A stretch of 64,000 bases of DNA from Linum tenue (lineage: Eukaryota > Streptophyta > Magnoliopsida > Malpighiales > Linaceae). The stretch spans positions 25,580,492-25,644,491 of the forward strand of contig CAMGYJ010000002.1 in assembly GCA_946122785.1 (NCBI GenBank), written 5' to 3'. The notes under the pieces were generated by a model. It was not told the origin of the DNA, ran no database searches, and saw only the letters and a program-made list of their open reading frames with translations. Of this stretch, positions 12,750-23,685 are shown one piece after another (position 1 is the stretch's first letter; every line of letters begins with the position of its first letter). The position numbers and the translations under genes were made by a program.

Positions 12750-13928
12750 GCACGGTCCATTTAATTCCACCGACCCATCATTTTCCCATTCCACTTCTTC
12801 TCCTTTCCATTTTTCTGGACCGAGAAGCAGAGGCGCACAGGGCATCGCGGGTAAAATTTCCAAAGCTCAATTCTTGAGCTACAGTGATCCAAAAATCCCG
12901 TAAGTAATGCCTAATTCATCTATACATCGTGATTTATCGATTTAGAGTTTTAAAACGAGTTTTTGGTTCAGGAATTTCTTGAATTCCCGATAAGCCAAAT
13001 TAGGGTTTCGGAGTATCCGGAAGCCGGATTGAGCCCAAATTTCATATACGAGCTTCCTGCAGCGAGGTAATCAATCCTCTAGTTCTAATCCCTGAATTTC
13101 GGCAATTATTTAGGTCGGGGTCCTAATCGCTGAATTTAGCTCCGGCCAGGGTTTGATGTGTTTTTATCGAGAATTTGACCCGGAGCCTAGAACTAATATT
13201 GACGGGGATACTGCAGGGGATATTAGGACGGTCTCGGATTTTAATTCAGGGTTCGTTGGTGAAATTGACGTTTTAGTACGGGAGGCTAGAACCGGTGTTT
13301 GAACGACCAGAACTGGTGAGGGATTAGCACGGCATACCGGGTTTGTCGTATCACGATAATTATATTGATGCTTAGAATTGACCTAGGTGAACTAGAATGG
13401 CATGATTAGGGGTGTATGGACTTTTGTGCTATATGATGAACCCTGGACTGCTATATGATATTATTGACTTGCCCTAATCGATATGGACCTGGCTTATGCT
13501 GATGATTGTGTATATGTTGCAAATTGTGGGCTTGACTGTTGATATGCCTTATGATGGTTCGAAAAGGTGATAGGGTATGATGGTTCATGATTGTTGTATT
13601 TGGATGCACATGTGGGAAAATATATATTCTCTAGTGATATTATGATGTTTAAGGAGGATGACTTGCACGAGGGTTTATCCCGAGGAAGTGCAATTATACG
13701 ACTCCTGATTTACCTATGTTGAGCCAATTGTGGCCGGGTCAAGTACATGTGTAAGTAACGAATTATGATTAAGCAAGATGAGATATGGATCATGTATAAG
13801 GACATCAAGTAAGAGTGATTTGGTCTCATGGTCAATTACATAGTAATTAGGGCTCCCCATGCTATTACTCCGTTATGATATGTTATGTCACACCCCTGAT
13901 GTGGTGTTGACCGTTGATTCATCATGAG

Positions 13929-14052
13929 ATATGACCACACCCAGAGTGGTGTTGAGTCCGATATGACCACACCCATCGTGGTGTCAGGTCCGATATGACT
14001 ACACCGACAGTGGTGGGTCCGATATGACCACATCCACGAGATGTTTGGTCTG
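13929..14052. repeat. Minisatellite, four ~32-bp units
   Basis: Units begin ATATGACCACACCCA and end GGTCCG or a variant, at 13929, 13961, 13993 and 14022; the third is 29 bp. Each unit contains a near-palindrome ACCACACC/GGTGT. It lies inside the solo LTR. Confidence 0.85.
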
Positions 14053-15775
14053 TATTCCCGGGAGAGTAATTAGCATGGGAGTAGCCAGGCGCCTATAAAT
14101 AAAACATGATAAGATGCATATGCATAAGTCAACATGGTTGAGTCTTTTGCCTATTGGGATGTCGGATGCCTGAGGTCTGATCCTAGTGCTTTGGCTTGTT
14201 TGCTAGCTGTATGGTAGGGGTATGCTCTGTTATGAACTCACGATACTATGATTATCTCACTCAGCTATGAGCTGACCCTCTTTTATTCTTTTTCTCTGCT
14301 TATGGTATGTGTAAGTAGATCATCAGCAGCAGCAGTAGATAGGTGTTAGGTGGGAGAGGAGCTAGAGTTGAAGTCAAGATGAGGTATGGTCTTCAACTAT
14401 TCTGTGCTTGGACGACTACTTGAGATTTTGGCCAGTGATCCACACCTTTTTGTAAAATGTTTTGAGAACGTTTTTCATGTGCATACTAGCTTCTGATGTA
14501 ATGTGAGCTATCCACAGGTGTGGAAAGTTGATGATATGTGTATATTTGTGTAATTATGTAAGTTGTGACGATTATGGCATGTATCAATATAGTATGCAGT
14601 TGTGTAACATGAAACTGTGACTATGGCTATGAAAAGCCAATGCATATGGCAGTGAGTGTATATGTTTGTCTATGAATGCATGGATTTAGATGAATTATTT
14701 TGCAGGATTAGATGGAAGAACTGTTAGCCCATTACGCGAGTAATTCATGTCGAAATTTTATTTGGGTAAATTTTGGTAATTAATGTAACACCCGAGATTA
14801 TTTCCGCTGCAATTGTATGAACAATATGATTAGGTAATACGTACAGGGTAGGGTGTTACAAGCTCATTTTGAGAGAAGAATTTATGGTTTTAGAGAGAGA
14901 GAAGAGAGAGAAGCTAAAGGAAGGATAAGAGGAGAAGGAGCTAGAAGAGAGGAGGCATCTTCCTCAACCTCAAGTCTTCTTCAATTTCTTCTATGTATCT
15001 TATTCCCTCCTTTATGAAGTAGTCCTCTAAGGTACTAGGGGTTCTAAACCCCAAACCCTAGTTTTAGGGTTTACTATGTATGTATGGATATTTTAGGGTT
15101 TGAATCAATGAATGTGTTTATCTAGTTGATTCTATTGCTATTCTATCTTTGATTGTGTTTGGGTAAGTCGCCCTAATCTTCTCTATTAGCCTACTTTATG
15201 CTTCTACTCTCGGTATGGAGTTCTAATGTTAGACAAGTATGCACCGTCAAGCAAATCGAGGTAGATGTATGAATAGGGACCTATGGTGGTCAAGGCGAGC
15301 GAACCCCTGCTATAGGTAGCCTTCCTAGATAGAACCCGGGATAAAACCTCAGTATGGACGGTGGATAGTATCCATTTAAAGTAGCTATATGCTTAGTGTC
15401 CCAGATATGATAGCCTAGATCGAGGTGACTTTATATGGGTCTAGGGGAGATGCACTCGGAGGTGTGTGGATAACCAAAAAAGCCCACGAAAACGAGATCA
15501 CTCACCACATTCGATAACCCTAAGTATTTATACATGCGTAGTAACCCTAGGCTAGGGTGGGGGATAGTTCCCCGAAGTACCTGATTTTATCTTTATTCAA
15601 TCTCTAAAGCTAGTAGTTCCCTCAAATCCTCCACTCAAACCTCCAAAACCGATTAACTAATTAACAATCAGGTGGGAAGTAGGCTAGGATACCAGGACCT
15701 GTGTAAAATACGACCTTGATTACCACTATACGATAATGTCATCTTAGGTTAAACTTGGCTTAAGATGGGGTAGTT

Positions 15776-15951
15776 GTTGACACGCGTTAACTATTGACAA
15801 TAATCTGCACGGACTCAAGTGATTAGATCTTGATATGTATCCTATCGTGCTTAGTGAGGTAACAATAGATCTTGATATGTATCCTATCGTGCTTAGTGAG
15901 GTAACAAAAGCTCCTTTAACGCGTGTCAGATTATTGTCAATAGTTAACTGG
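15776..15951. repeat. Perfect 42-bp tandem duplication inside an inverted repeat
   Basis: Two identical 42-bp units sit at 15824-15865 and 15866-15907 (start TAGATCTTGATATG, end GAGGTAACAA). They are flanked by inverted arms sharing a 22-base core at about 15786-15807 and 15928-15949. A second block, ACACGCG, lies outside the core on the left arm and inside it on the right arm, so the arms are permuted. Origin unknown. Confidence 0.85.
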
Positions 15952-16200
15952 CTAATTGGCATGGTTTGAGTTTTTGGACAAATCTCAAGGCCAGAAGGAT
16001 TACCTGGTTAATTGGCATGATTGTAAGCCTAAAGTTGATGGTGGTCTAAGTTTGTAAAAGGCTAAAGAGCTTAATCTCACTTCTCAATCTAATTAGCATA
16101 AAAGATTTTAAAAATCCTTGATGAGCTATAAGTGTTCAAGCTAAATATTGCACGGTCGGCCAATTATGGTGGAAGGAATGCATATGAACTTCCGAGATGA
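15945..16200 (+). pseudogene. Decayed LINE reverse-transcriptase C-terminal remnant
   Basis: Reading on the plus strand gives WHDCKPKVDGGLSL, stop, KAKELNLTS, which resembles the W..V..PK..GGLG..D...N.AL region after the palm of plant LINE reverse transcriptases. It is broken by stops and only a short piece remains. Confidence 0.5.
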
Positions 16201-16439
16201 CGAGCAATCCAGCTTCTAGAACAACCACCAGATCAATAGAGGTGAAATTCTACTCGACCATGTGAAGCGAGATGTGTCATCAAAGAACCCTAACCACTTA
16301 GTCATTGTGTTCATTACACCCCAAGGTGAGTGGGATTGAGAGCTTACTAACCAATACTCGACGATAAATAAGACGTCATCAATGATGAAAATACAATGAC
16401 TGGTGCTAATGACCACATATTTATAAGAGTTGGTCGCCA

Positions 16440-16572
16440 CATCAGCAAAAGTTAACGAAGACTAACGGCCAGTGACCAAACTTGAACTGTTAACCTAATT
16501 TAAGTGACTACGAATGGAATAAAGTAATCATAGTGGCTAGCGTGAAATTTACTAGTAATTCAAGTGACCAAA
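16440..16572. mobile_element. Terminus resembling the long-TIR Mutator-like family
   Basis: Words such as GTGACCAAACTTG, GTTAACCTAATTT and CAAGTGACCAAACTTGCAA recur in the inverted ends at 33370-33566 and 41130-41380. Only one end was found, so this is probably a truncated copy. Confidence 0.45.
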
Positions 16573-17166
16573 CTTGCAATTTAGCCTTTGAATAATATAG
16601 GTGTTGGGGAAAAAAATAGCTACTAGGGAGAAAAGAGCAAGGCAAATTGTGGGTTGGTGAAGAAATTTTTCTAGGGCTAATCTGCAATTTGACACATAAA
16701 ATAAAATAAAAAATGATGGGATGCGCGTGTGGGGTGAATGCACTTCCCCCCACCCCCTTCTTTTTGGCTAGTTTCTTGTCTTCTCTACTATCCCTTGCAA
16801 CTGAATTTTTTATTTTAGCACTTCTTGTCTTTTTGTGAGCCAAATTTGACCCTCCTAAATTCCCAAAATTCCACACTTCCACTTTTTAACACTTGTCATA
16901 ACATCCCAAAAGTGTCAAAATTTGGCACTTTCAACCCTGCCATTCTAGATGGTCTAAGGAAGAAGGCGAAGGGGGAAGAGAGGTGGGGCCAAGTTGGTGG
17001 GGGGAAATGTGATGGTGGAGCTAGGGAGAGATGAAAGATGAGGAAGGAGGTGTGGGGTCGGAGTGGTGATTGGTTTTGATTTTTAATTTTTTGTTATATT
17101 TATAAATATTATTATATTAAAATTTAATATTTTATACTTTTATTTACACTCTCCTACTTTTTTCTC
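16573..17166. other. Non-coding gap left of the Mutator-like nest
   Basis: AT-rich and purine-rich non-coding DNA; no gene seen. The last nine bases (17158-17166) are the left target duplication of the nest. Confidence 0.4.
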
Positions 17167-17794
17167 GGCTAAATTACACGTTTGGTCACCCAAATTATAC
17201 AAATATTTTACGTTTGCCACCCGAATCACTTTCCTTTCTTATTCGTCATTAACTTTACGAATCTTTTGACAATTAGTCACCGGCTGTTAGACTCCATTAA
17301 ATTTGTCCTACGTGGCAGTCAACTATAAAGTTGACCGTTAACTAGATGATGTGGAAATTGAAAAATTAAAAAAAATTATTTTCACACCTCATCATTAGGG
17401 AGTGCAAGACAGCAGGAGGTGGTGGAAGTGGTCGATCCCAACTGACTTGTCAATACGTGTTAACAGCCCATTCGACCACTCTCCAAACTCCCACAACGAC
17501 ACCCAAGTCTCAACCTTAATTTTGTGAATCTCTTCCCTCCTTCATTCACAACCACATTTAACATGAGAGTAGAGATAATAGTGTCTCCATATGACATTAT
17601 GTTCATGTTTATGACGTTATGGTGCAAGCTGAGATGTTTTTACTTTGTATCTTTGTTATGTACTAAGATTTAGAGTATCAAAATTATTCATGCATGTTAG
17701 GATTAATGTTTTAAGGCAAATAACAATTATTTTTCTTGGTTATTGGTTCAATTTTTTGTGTGGTTGACTAAACAAATTATTCATTTTTCGTTGA

Positions 17795-17965
17795 GTGTGG
17801 TCTATCTAGACCAGACCGAACCAGACCGCACAGGCGTGGTCTGGACCGGACCGTATAGTCTGTGGTCTGGTCTGTGGTCTATACTTTAGCCTCTCGGTCT
17901 GGACCATAGACCGTATATATGGTCTGGTCTGGACCATACCGCACCGTTTCCCAGCCCTAAGCAGG
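17795..17965. repeat. GGTCTGGACC-rich palindromic repeat, possibly a hAT fragment
   Basis: The words GGTCTGG, GGACC and CAGACC recur about a dozen times on both strands. The stretch closes with GTTTCCCAGCCCTA, which resembles the end of plant hAT miniature elements. No matching left terminus was found. Confidence 0.5.
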
Positions 17966-18434
17966 GTCGGGCTCCGGGTAGATTTTGAGCGTCGGATCTA
18001 TATCCTCCTCCCACCATTCTTTTCCAAGTTTCTATTTATCCCTTCCCTTCCCTGCGAGCGATCAAAGCTAAATCTAAGAAGACCATCCCGCTTTCCTCTC
18101 TTACCCACCATCTCTTCTCACCGATCTTTTCGTCTTCACGATTTGCCTTTTGTCTTTTCGCATCGTCTTCTCGATCACCTCATCATTGTTTCTTTCTCTG
18201 CCTTCCACTCCACAATTTCAAATCTCTGGCCCCAATCCATTCATTCATGTCTTTCTTTACCTGCCCCTTCCGCATATTAAATCTACCAATCCCCCCCTTC
18301 GTTCTCCCTCTAAAAAACCCACCTCTTAGATCTCTCCCCCTCCCCCCCCTCTCTCTTCTCCACTGGGTATTCCTTGTCTCTTCTCTATTTCTCTATCCCT
18401 TCTGTATCTAAGGAGGGGAAAGCCCAATTACACG

Positions 18435-18439
18435 GGACA
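18435..18439. repeat. Copia target-site duplication, left (GGACA)
   Basis: Identical to 32776-32780 on the far side of the Copia element; it fixes the element's outer limits. Confidence 0.85.
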
Positions 18440-18798
18440 TAACAACGCTTTGTTTGGAAAACCCTAGGTTCTTCTCATTTCACTCTTCAGCTTATATAGC
18501 TGAGTTGGACAGTAAAAAGTTCAGCAGTAGCTTACAATTCAAGAAAGAAGACAAAACGTAGGGAAAAATAAAGTACAGGCCGAAAATGGTAAAATGTTGA
18601 AATAAGAAGATCAGGTACTGATTGATACTTTGCCAAAAATGACGTCACTACATGAACGTTTGTTTAACTCTGCTGATGGTGGAACGGCGTCGCTTTGAAT
18701 CATCTCCTTCCCTCTTGTAGATGAATCTGCTCCATTGTTGACCGTTGGATATTTGAATTGCAGCGGAAGCGGTAAAAATCTTCCATTTTCCCTTGATA
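18440..18798 (-). repeat. Copia 3' LTR
   Basis: Pairs with 32409-32775. On the minus strand it starts TATCAAGGGAAAAT, just after a G-run that serves as polypurine tract (about 18799-18807), and ends GCGTTGTTA. Confidence 0.88.
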
Positions 18799-19266
18799 CC
18801 CCCCCTCAAGCTTGTGGGCACAGGTTGAGGACACCAAGCTTGGAGAGGAGCAAATGAAATGGAGCAGGAGGAATGGGCTTTGTGAAGAGATCTGCGAGCT
18901 GGTGAACTGAGGACACATGAAGAACTTTGATGGTTTTGGAAAGCAACTTCTCACAGACGAAATGTCACTCAATTTCGATATGCTTCGTTCGTTCGTGGAA
19001 GGTAGGATTCTCGGCGATGTAAATCGCGGATTGATTGTCGCAGTAGATGGTGGCAGGCTGGGGATGAACAATCTGAAAATCATGGATTAAATAAAGTAGC
19101 CTGCACCTCACAAGCAGTGTAAGCCAATGTTCGATACTCTGCTTCGCAAGAAGAGCGGGAGATTGTTGCCTGCTTCTTGTACTTTCACGAGACCAGTGAG
19201 TCGCCCAAGTTAACACAGTATCCAGTTACTGAGCGTCTGGTATCGACACATGCAGCCTAGTCTGAG
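18799..19266 (-). pseudogene. Copia ribonuclease H, frameshifted
   Basis: Minus-strand reading across frames gives CVDTRRSVTGYC and the family core ISRSSCEAEYRTLA, the Copia ribonuclease H that removes RNA from the RNA/DNA hybrid. Parts lie in different frames, so it is broken. Confidence 0.7.
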
Positions 19267-20406
19267 TCACTGAAGGCCTTCAAATGGAGATTGGAATTGG
19301 AAGAGAAGAACAATCCACTTGGGGGAGCTGATTTTAAGGTAACGAAGGATCCTTAACACTGCTTTGTAATGAGAATTACTGGGGTTGGACATGTATTGGC
19401 TGACCTGTTGTGTCGCATAGCTTATATCTGGGTGGGTAGTTGTGAGATAGATCAATTTGCCCACCAATCTCATGTATGCTTCTGGATTAGAAAAGGGATC
19501 ACTGTGCTCTGCTGATAGATGAAGCTTGTAGTCCATAGGAGTAGTAGCAGGTTTGCAATTTAGGAGATGTGCCTCCTCCAGGATCTCTAATGTATACTTC
19601 CTTTGAGAAATGTGAATGCCCTTTTTGCTTCTTGCCACTTCTATTCCCAGGAAAAATTTCGGATCTCCCATATCCTTGATGCTGAGTGTTTGATGTAGAA
19701 ATGACTTGAGATGCTCAATTTCTCCAATGTCAGTTCCTCCAATGACTAAATCGTCAACATAGACTAGGATGCAGGTGTATGAAGAACCTGATTGTTTGTA
19801 GAAAAGGGAATGGTCTACCTTACTGGCAATGTAGCCTTGTGACTGTAATTTTTCAGCAAGCTTGGTGAACCATTGTCTTGATGCTTGCTTGAGACCATAG
19901 ATGGATTTCTTGAGTCTGCAAACTGGGTTTTTGAGACCAGGTGGAGGAACATATCCATGTGGTAGTTTCATATAAACTTCTTGGTCTAAGTCTCCATGCA
20001 GAAATGCATTGTTGACATCCAATTGTTGGATGTGCCAGTTCTGTGATGCAGCAATGGCTAGGAATAGCCTGATTGTTGACATTTTGACTACAGGAGCAAA
20101 GATATCCTGGTAGTCAACACCCTCTTGTTGACTGTAACCTTTGGCCACTAATCTGGCTTTTTGTCTCTCTAAACTGCCATCTGAAAGGTGTTTGTTCTTG
20201 TAAACCCACTTGTTGCCAACTGGTTTCTTACCAGGGGGTAGTTCGACCACATCCCAAGTGTGGTTGGCTTCTAGAGCTTGAGTTTCAGCTGTCATGGCAT
20301 CATTCCATTCTGGAAATTGAATAGCCTCCTTATATGTTTCAGGTTCCTTAATAGAAGAGATGCTTGAGACAGTTTTTGTGAGTAGGTGAGAGTGTGGAGT
20401 AATCAA
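19267..20406 (-). CDS. Copia reverse transcriptase
   Basis: An open stretch of 379 codons. It starts with the family's insertion-dependent region EWNDAMTAETQALEANHTWD, then NKWVYKNKH, QDIFAPVVKMSTIRLFLAIA, QLDVNNAFLHGDL with the first catalytic Asp, and YVDD at 19750-19761 with the catalytic pair. KSIYGLKQASRQW and RNase-H-connection motifs follow. The enzyme copies element RNA into DNA in cytoplasmic particles. The downstream frame is lost after RYLKISSPKW. Being part of a broken polyprotein, it is not expected to work. Confidence 0.9.
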   Translation of the reverse strand: MITPHSHLLTKTVSSISSIKEPETYKEAIQFPEWNDAMTAETQALEANHTWDVVELPPGKKPVGNKWVYKNKHLSDGSLERQKARLVAKGYSQQEGVDYQDIFAPVVKMSTIRLFLAIAASQNWHIQQLDVNNAFLHGDLDQEVYMKLPHGYVPPPGLKNPVCRLKKSIYGLKQASRQWFTKLAEKLQSQGYIASKVDHSLFYKQSGSSYTCILVYVDDLVIGGTDIGEIEHLKSFLHQTLSIKDMGDPKFFLGIEVARSKKGIHISQRKYTLEILEEAHLLNCKPATTPMDYKLHLSAEHSDPFSNPEAYMRLVGKLIYLTTTHPDISYATQQVSQYMSNPSNSHYKAVLRILRYLKISSPKWIVLLFQFQSPFEGLQ

Positions 20407-21460
20407 GTAGGGTGGAAAGATCTGATGTCATACCTGTAGGTGGCAGTTGAGTAGAATGACTGGTAGAAGAACACTGTTGAAGCAGGTTACAATGGTATTA
20501 CTGAAGGTGGGTAGGTCTTTTGGGAACTCTAGTTGACTTTCTTAGAGGTGGTTGTGTTACTGGTGGTGGGGAAGGTGGTGGGGATGGTGAATCAGATGAT
20601 GTGGGTGGGGAGTCTGGTTCATCATCTGTGTCAAAGGAGGTGTCCTGATCCGATGTGAGTTGTTGGGGAGTGATAGGTGGTTGTGATGTTGGACTGTGAT
20701 TTGGACTTGGGTCATCATAGAGAGCAGGATCAGAGGGAGTAGAATAGGGTGGGGAATGGTCTGGGTTATGGTTATGAAATGGAAACACATTTTCATGAAA
20801 TTGAACATCTCTAGAGACAAAAACATCATGCGTGGAAAGGTCATAAATTTTGTAACATTTAATGTCACGTTGATAACCAATGAAAACTCCTTTTCTAGCT
20901 CTTGAATCAAACTTTGCTCTATTGTTAGAAAGTGTAGAAGCAAAACATAAACAACCAAAGACCTTGAGGTCAGAAAGGTCTGGTTTCTAGTTGTATAGCT
21001 TTTCATAAGGAGTGAGGTTCCCCAGAACAATTGTGGGAACCCTGTTGATCAAATAAACTGAATTCTTGACACAATCTGCCCAAAAGGTAGGAGGAAGGTT
21101 GAATTGGAATTTGAGGGCCCTAGCTACAGAGAGAATGTGTTGATGCTTCCTTTCCACTTTGCTATTTTGTTGTGGAGTCTCAACACAGGATTGTTCATGG
21201 AGAATGCCAGTGTGATTGAAAAAATCTGTCATGGCAAACTCTCTACCCTGGTCACTTCTAATTGGTTTGGAATTGTCTCTCAACATAGGAACAGAATGCT
21301 TGTAGGTTAGGTCTAGCTTCAGACTTAGCTTGTAAAAGAATTATCCAAGTCATTCTACTAAAGTCATCAACGATTGTTAATAAGTACTTGAAAGTTGAAA
21401 CCATCATAACTTGGAATTGGATTAGGCCCCCATATGTCAACATGCAATAGTTCAAAAGCA
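20407..21460 (-). pseudogene. Copia integrase core and linker, broken
   Basis: The integrase core is split between frames: TIVDDFSRMTW near 21380, IRSDQGREF at about 21270 and VERKHQHILSVARALKFQFN near 21150 give the D, D and E of the catalytic triad. Further on come the usual Copia words for codon-rich linker (PLRKSTRVPKRPTHLQ) at 20498-20560. A stop after YEKLYN and frame changes break the protein. Confidence 0.75.
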
Positions 21461-21801
21461 TTTGTAGTTACAGAAGTACTGGAAGGGAAAGGAAGTCTCT
21501 TCTGTCTAGCAAAATGACAGACATCACAGGGTATAGAACTGTTTGTATCTATATGTGGACAAAATTTTTGCAAAATGGGCACTTTAGAATGGGAGACATG
21601 TCCTAGTCTATGGTGCCAAACATCAAATGTCTTTGTGCTGGCTGTTGTGATGTGTTGGGAGGGATTGGTATCTACAGTGGTCTCTAGGTGGTAAAGGCCA
21701 TAGGATAGCTTAGCAGAACCAGTCATCCTCCTCAGCTGCATATCCTGAATCAAGCAGACATCAGAGAAGAAGGTCAAGCAAAGGGATCTGTTTTTGGTTA
21801 G
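21461..21801 (-). pseudogene. Copia GAG-pre-integrase (HHCC) domain
   Basis: FDVWHHRLGHVSHSKV and CDVCHFARQKRLPF supply the His-His-Cys-Cys zinc site at the integrase N-terminus. The frame closes shortly after ELLHVDIWGPNPIPSYDGFN. Confidence 0.75.
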
Positions 21802-22500
21802 TTAACTGACAGAGATAAGGTTGAAGCTAAATTGTGGAACAAATAGAGCTTCATGCAACACTAGGCCTACAACACAAGTAACTGTGCCTGAATGTGTTGC
21901 TTGAACTTTGTCTCCTGTGGGAAGGGTGATATAGATATTGTGTAGGGGTCTGGAGTTGGATAGATGACTGAGAGAACACACAATATGGTCAGAAGCACTT
22001 GTGTCCAATATCCAGGTTTGATGATGTGGTGATTTATCACTCACATTGAGAAGGAATTTACCTGAGGAATCTGGTGGCCTGTTGAAACTGGCAGCTGAGA
22101 AAGATGGACTTGAACTTGTGGAAGGTTTGGAGTTGCCTTTGTCATTCATGAGGGACATCAGCTTTAGGTAGTCAGCTTTTGTAAGCTTGACTTCTTGGTG
22201 TAGATCCTCTGAAGTAACTGAATGAGCTTGAGGTTTGGCTCTGGATGGAGCCCTAGGATTTGGATATCCATGTTTGCTATAACACTTCTCTTCAGTATGT
22301 CCTGGTTTCTTGTAGTAGGTACACTCAATTGTCCTATTATAAGGATTTGCTGGTTTGGTACTCATCCCTGGTGGCCACCCATGTTTGTGGTAGCAAGTTT
22401 CTTCTGTGTGACCAAGGAATTTGCAATGAGTGCAGTAAGATCTAGGTCTTCTAATCTGAGAAGTGTTGGAGCTTTGTGCTGCCAAACTCATTGTGTCCAC
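21802..22500 (-). pseudogene. Copia gag C-terminus with zinc knuckles, and protease
   Basis: Two CCHC-like knuckles (YCTHCKFLGHTEETCYHKHG and CTYYKKPGHTEEKCYSKHG, the second lacking one Cys) are followed by a Ser-rich linker and the protease start WILDTSASDHIV. The active site is normally DTGAS; here glycine is serine. A stop closes the frame after FSFNLISVS, before the GAG-pre-integrase domain. Confidence 0.8.
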
Positions 22501-22545
22501 TGCAAGAACCCTGTTGAGCTGTGTTCCATATTGTTGTCTCTCATG

Positions 22546-23126
22546 TTAAAGCATCCTTTGAAACACACGATCAATGTTTGGCAAAGCATCTCCAAAGAGA
22601 ACTTGAGATCTCACAGTGGAGAAATTCTCATTCAAGCCTCTTAGGAACTGGATAACAGAGTTTGTGTCTTTGTATTGAAAAACTAGCCTCATAGCAGCAC
22701 ATGTTTCTCTACTGGTGGGTGTACAAGTGCAGTGTTCTAGGGGCTGATAATTATCCAACTCATCTCGAATTGCAATGAAATTACCATAGTATTCTATGAC
22801 AGATTGACTACCTTGTTTGAGATTGCTGAGGTTTTCAGTGAGCTCAGCAACTTTGACCACATCTCCTTGACCATAGCGAGATCTCAAACTTCTCCAGGCT
22901 TCAAGTGATGTTTTGCAGGACATAATGGTCCTGCGGATGCTGGCTTCAACTGCTTGCTAAATCCAGGAAAGGACCATGACAATGTTCCTATTCCAGGCCT
23001 GAGCATTCTGGTGATCTTCTTCTGGGTGTGGAATGGAACCATTGATGAAGCCAAGCTTGTTTTGGGCTCCCAATGCATTGAGCATGGCTTGGCTCCAATC
23101 ATTGTAGTTGGTGGTGGTAAGTTTCT
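22546..23126 (-). pseudogene. Copia gag (UBN2-type), downstream part
   Basis: It continues the gag N-terminus found on the other side of the Gypsy insertion: KLTTTNYNDW, then NKLGFINGSIPHPEEDH, SLEAWRSLRSRYGQGD and SVIQFLRGLNENFSTVRSQV. A stop follows NRNIVMVLSWI, and another follows VFQRML. Gag forms the particle coat. Confidence 0.8.
23122..23126. repeat. Gypsy target-site duplication, left (TTTCT)
   Basis: Identical to 32236-32240. Removing the Gypsy and one copy restores an open Copia gag frame across the junction (LVGEKLTTTN), which confirms the insertion point. Confidence 0.88.
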
Positions 23127-23641
23127 TGTTGGGCTAATCATTAAGGCATATGGGCCCCCAAGCCCATGATCACTAAAGGCACATTAGACAAACAAACCCA
23201 GCCCGGAGGCGGTCTTCCTTAGCACGATGGAAACCGCCCGACATGTATTCAACGAAAACATGTCAGGGCGCCCGACAACAAGCATGTACGGCATCCTGAC
23301 AAACCCAGTACGGACACTGACCAAAGTACGAATCTGACCATGCATTTAATTGAGGCCAGAGGCGCCCCTAGGTCGCCCGACAATGCATCAGTTGTCCTCA
23401 CTCCTATGCTCACTAGTATAAATACCCATCAATGGATCACATTTATGGTAACTTCCAACTACTCCATTCTCTCTCTTATTTACTATTCTCTCAATCCTCT
23501 CTCTAACTTAGGCATCAGAGGAGGTCCCAGGATCCCCCTGAGGACCTTTCTTGCAAGGATTCGGAGACCTCCTTCGACCATCGAAGCCGCTCGAGGCCGT
23601 CGGGACTCGCAAAACCGCTTGGTACGATCCAAGCACAAACA
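23127..23641 (+). repeat. Gypsy 5' LTR
   Basis: Starts TGTTGGGC and ends ACAAACA, giving TG/CA termini. A TATAAATA box sits at about 23418. The 3' LTR matches it from about 23149 onward. Confidence 0.88.
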
Positions 23642-23644
23642 TTT

Positions 23645-23662
23645 TGGCGCCCACCGTGGGGC
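23645..23662 (+). other. Gypsy primer-binding site
   Basis: TGGCGCCCACCGTGGGGC directly follows the 5' LTR (three bases apart). The TGGCGCC start is complementary to a tRNA 3' end, as in Tat/Athila elements. It is not a tRNA gene. Confidence 0.85.
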
Positions 23663-23685
23663 CCTATGACTTCGTTGCGGAAAAG

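Larger units (their letters stand above)
12597..14860. mobile_element. 2.26-kb solo LTR (TGTAACATCCC...GGTGTTACA)
   Basis: It starts TGTAACATCCC and ends AGGGTGTTACA, the inverted TG/CA termini of an LTR. The flanks AGCTT (12592-12596) and AGCTC (14861-14865) form a 5-bp target duplication with one mismatch. There is no gag or pol inside. Length and termini resemble LTRs of chromovirus (Tekay-like) Gypsy elements; that assignment is from recalled family features. It probably arose when the two LTRs of a full element recombined. Confidence 0.75.
12190..15740 (+). mobile_element. LTR-like remnant split by a solo LTR
   Basis: The outer pieces 12190-12596 and 14861-15740 read as one sequence once the inserted solo LTR is removed. 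The left piece repeats GATCGCGGCC-like words and has a TATAAATTA box at 12559 followed by a CT-rich stretch, as at an LTR transcription start. The right piece runs through a GA-rich leader and ends near CCACTATACGATA at about 15735. This looks like a long Ty3/Gypsy-type LTR, but its outer ends and partner LTR were not found, so the boundaries are approximate. Confidence 0.45.

Noticed and set aside
13929..14052. CRISPR-like array
   Set aside because: Units are directly adjacent without spacers, and this is plant nuclear DNA inside an LTR.
23645..23662. Possible tRNA gene at the Gypsy primer site
   Set aside because: Only the short stretch complementary to a tRNA 3' end is present; no cloverleaf can be drawn around it.
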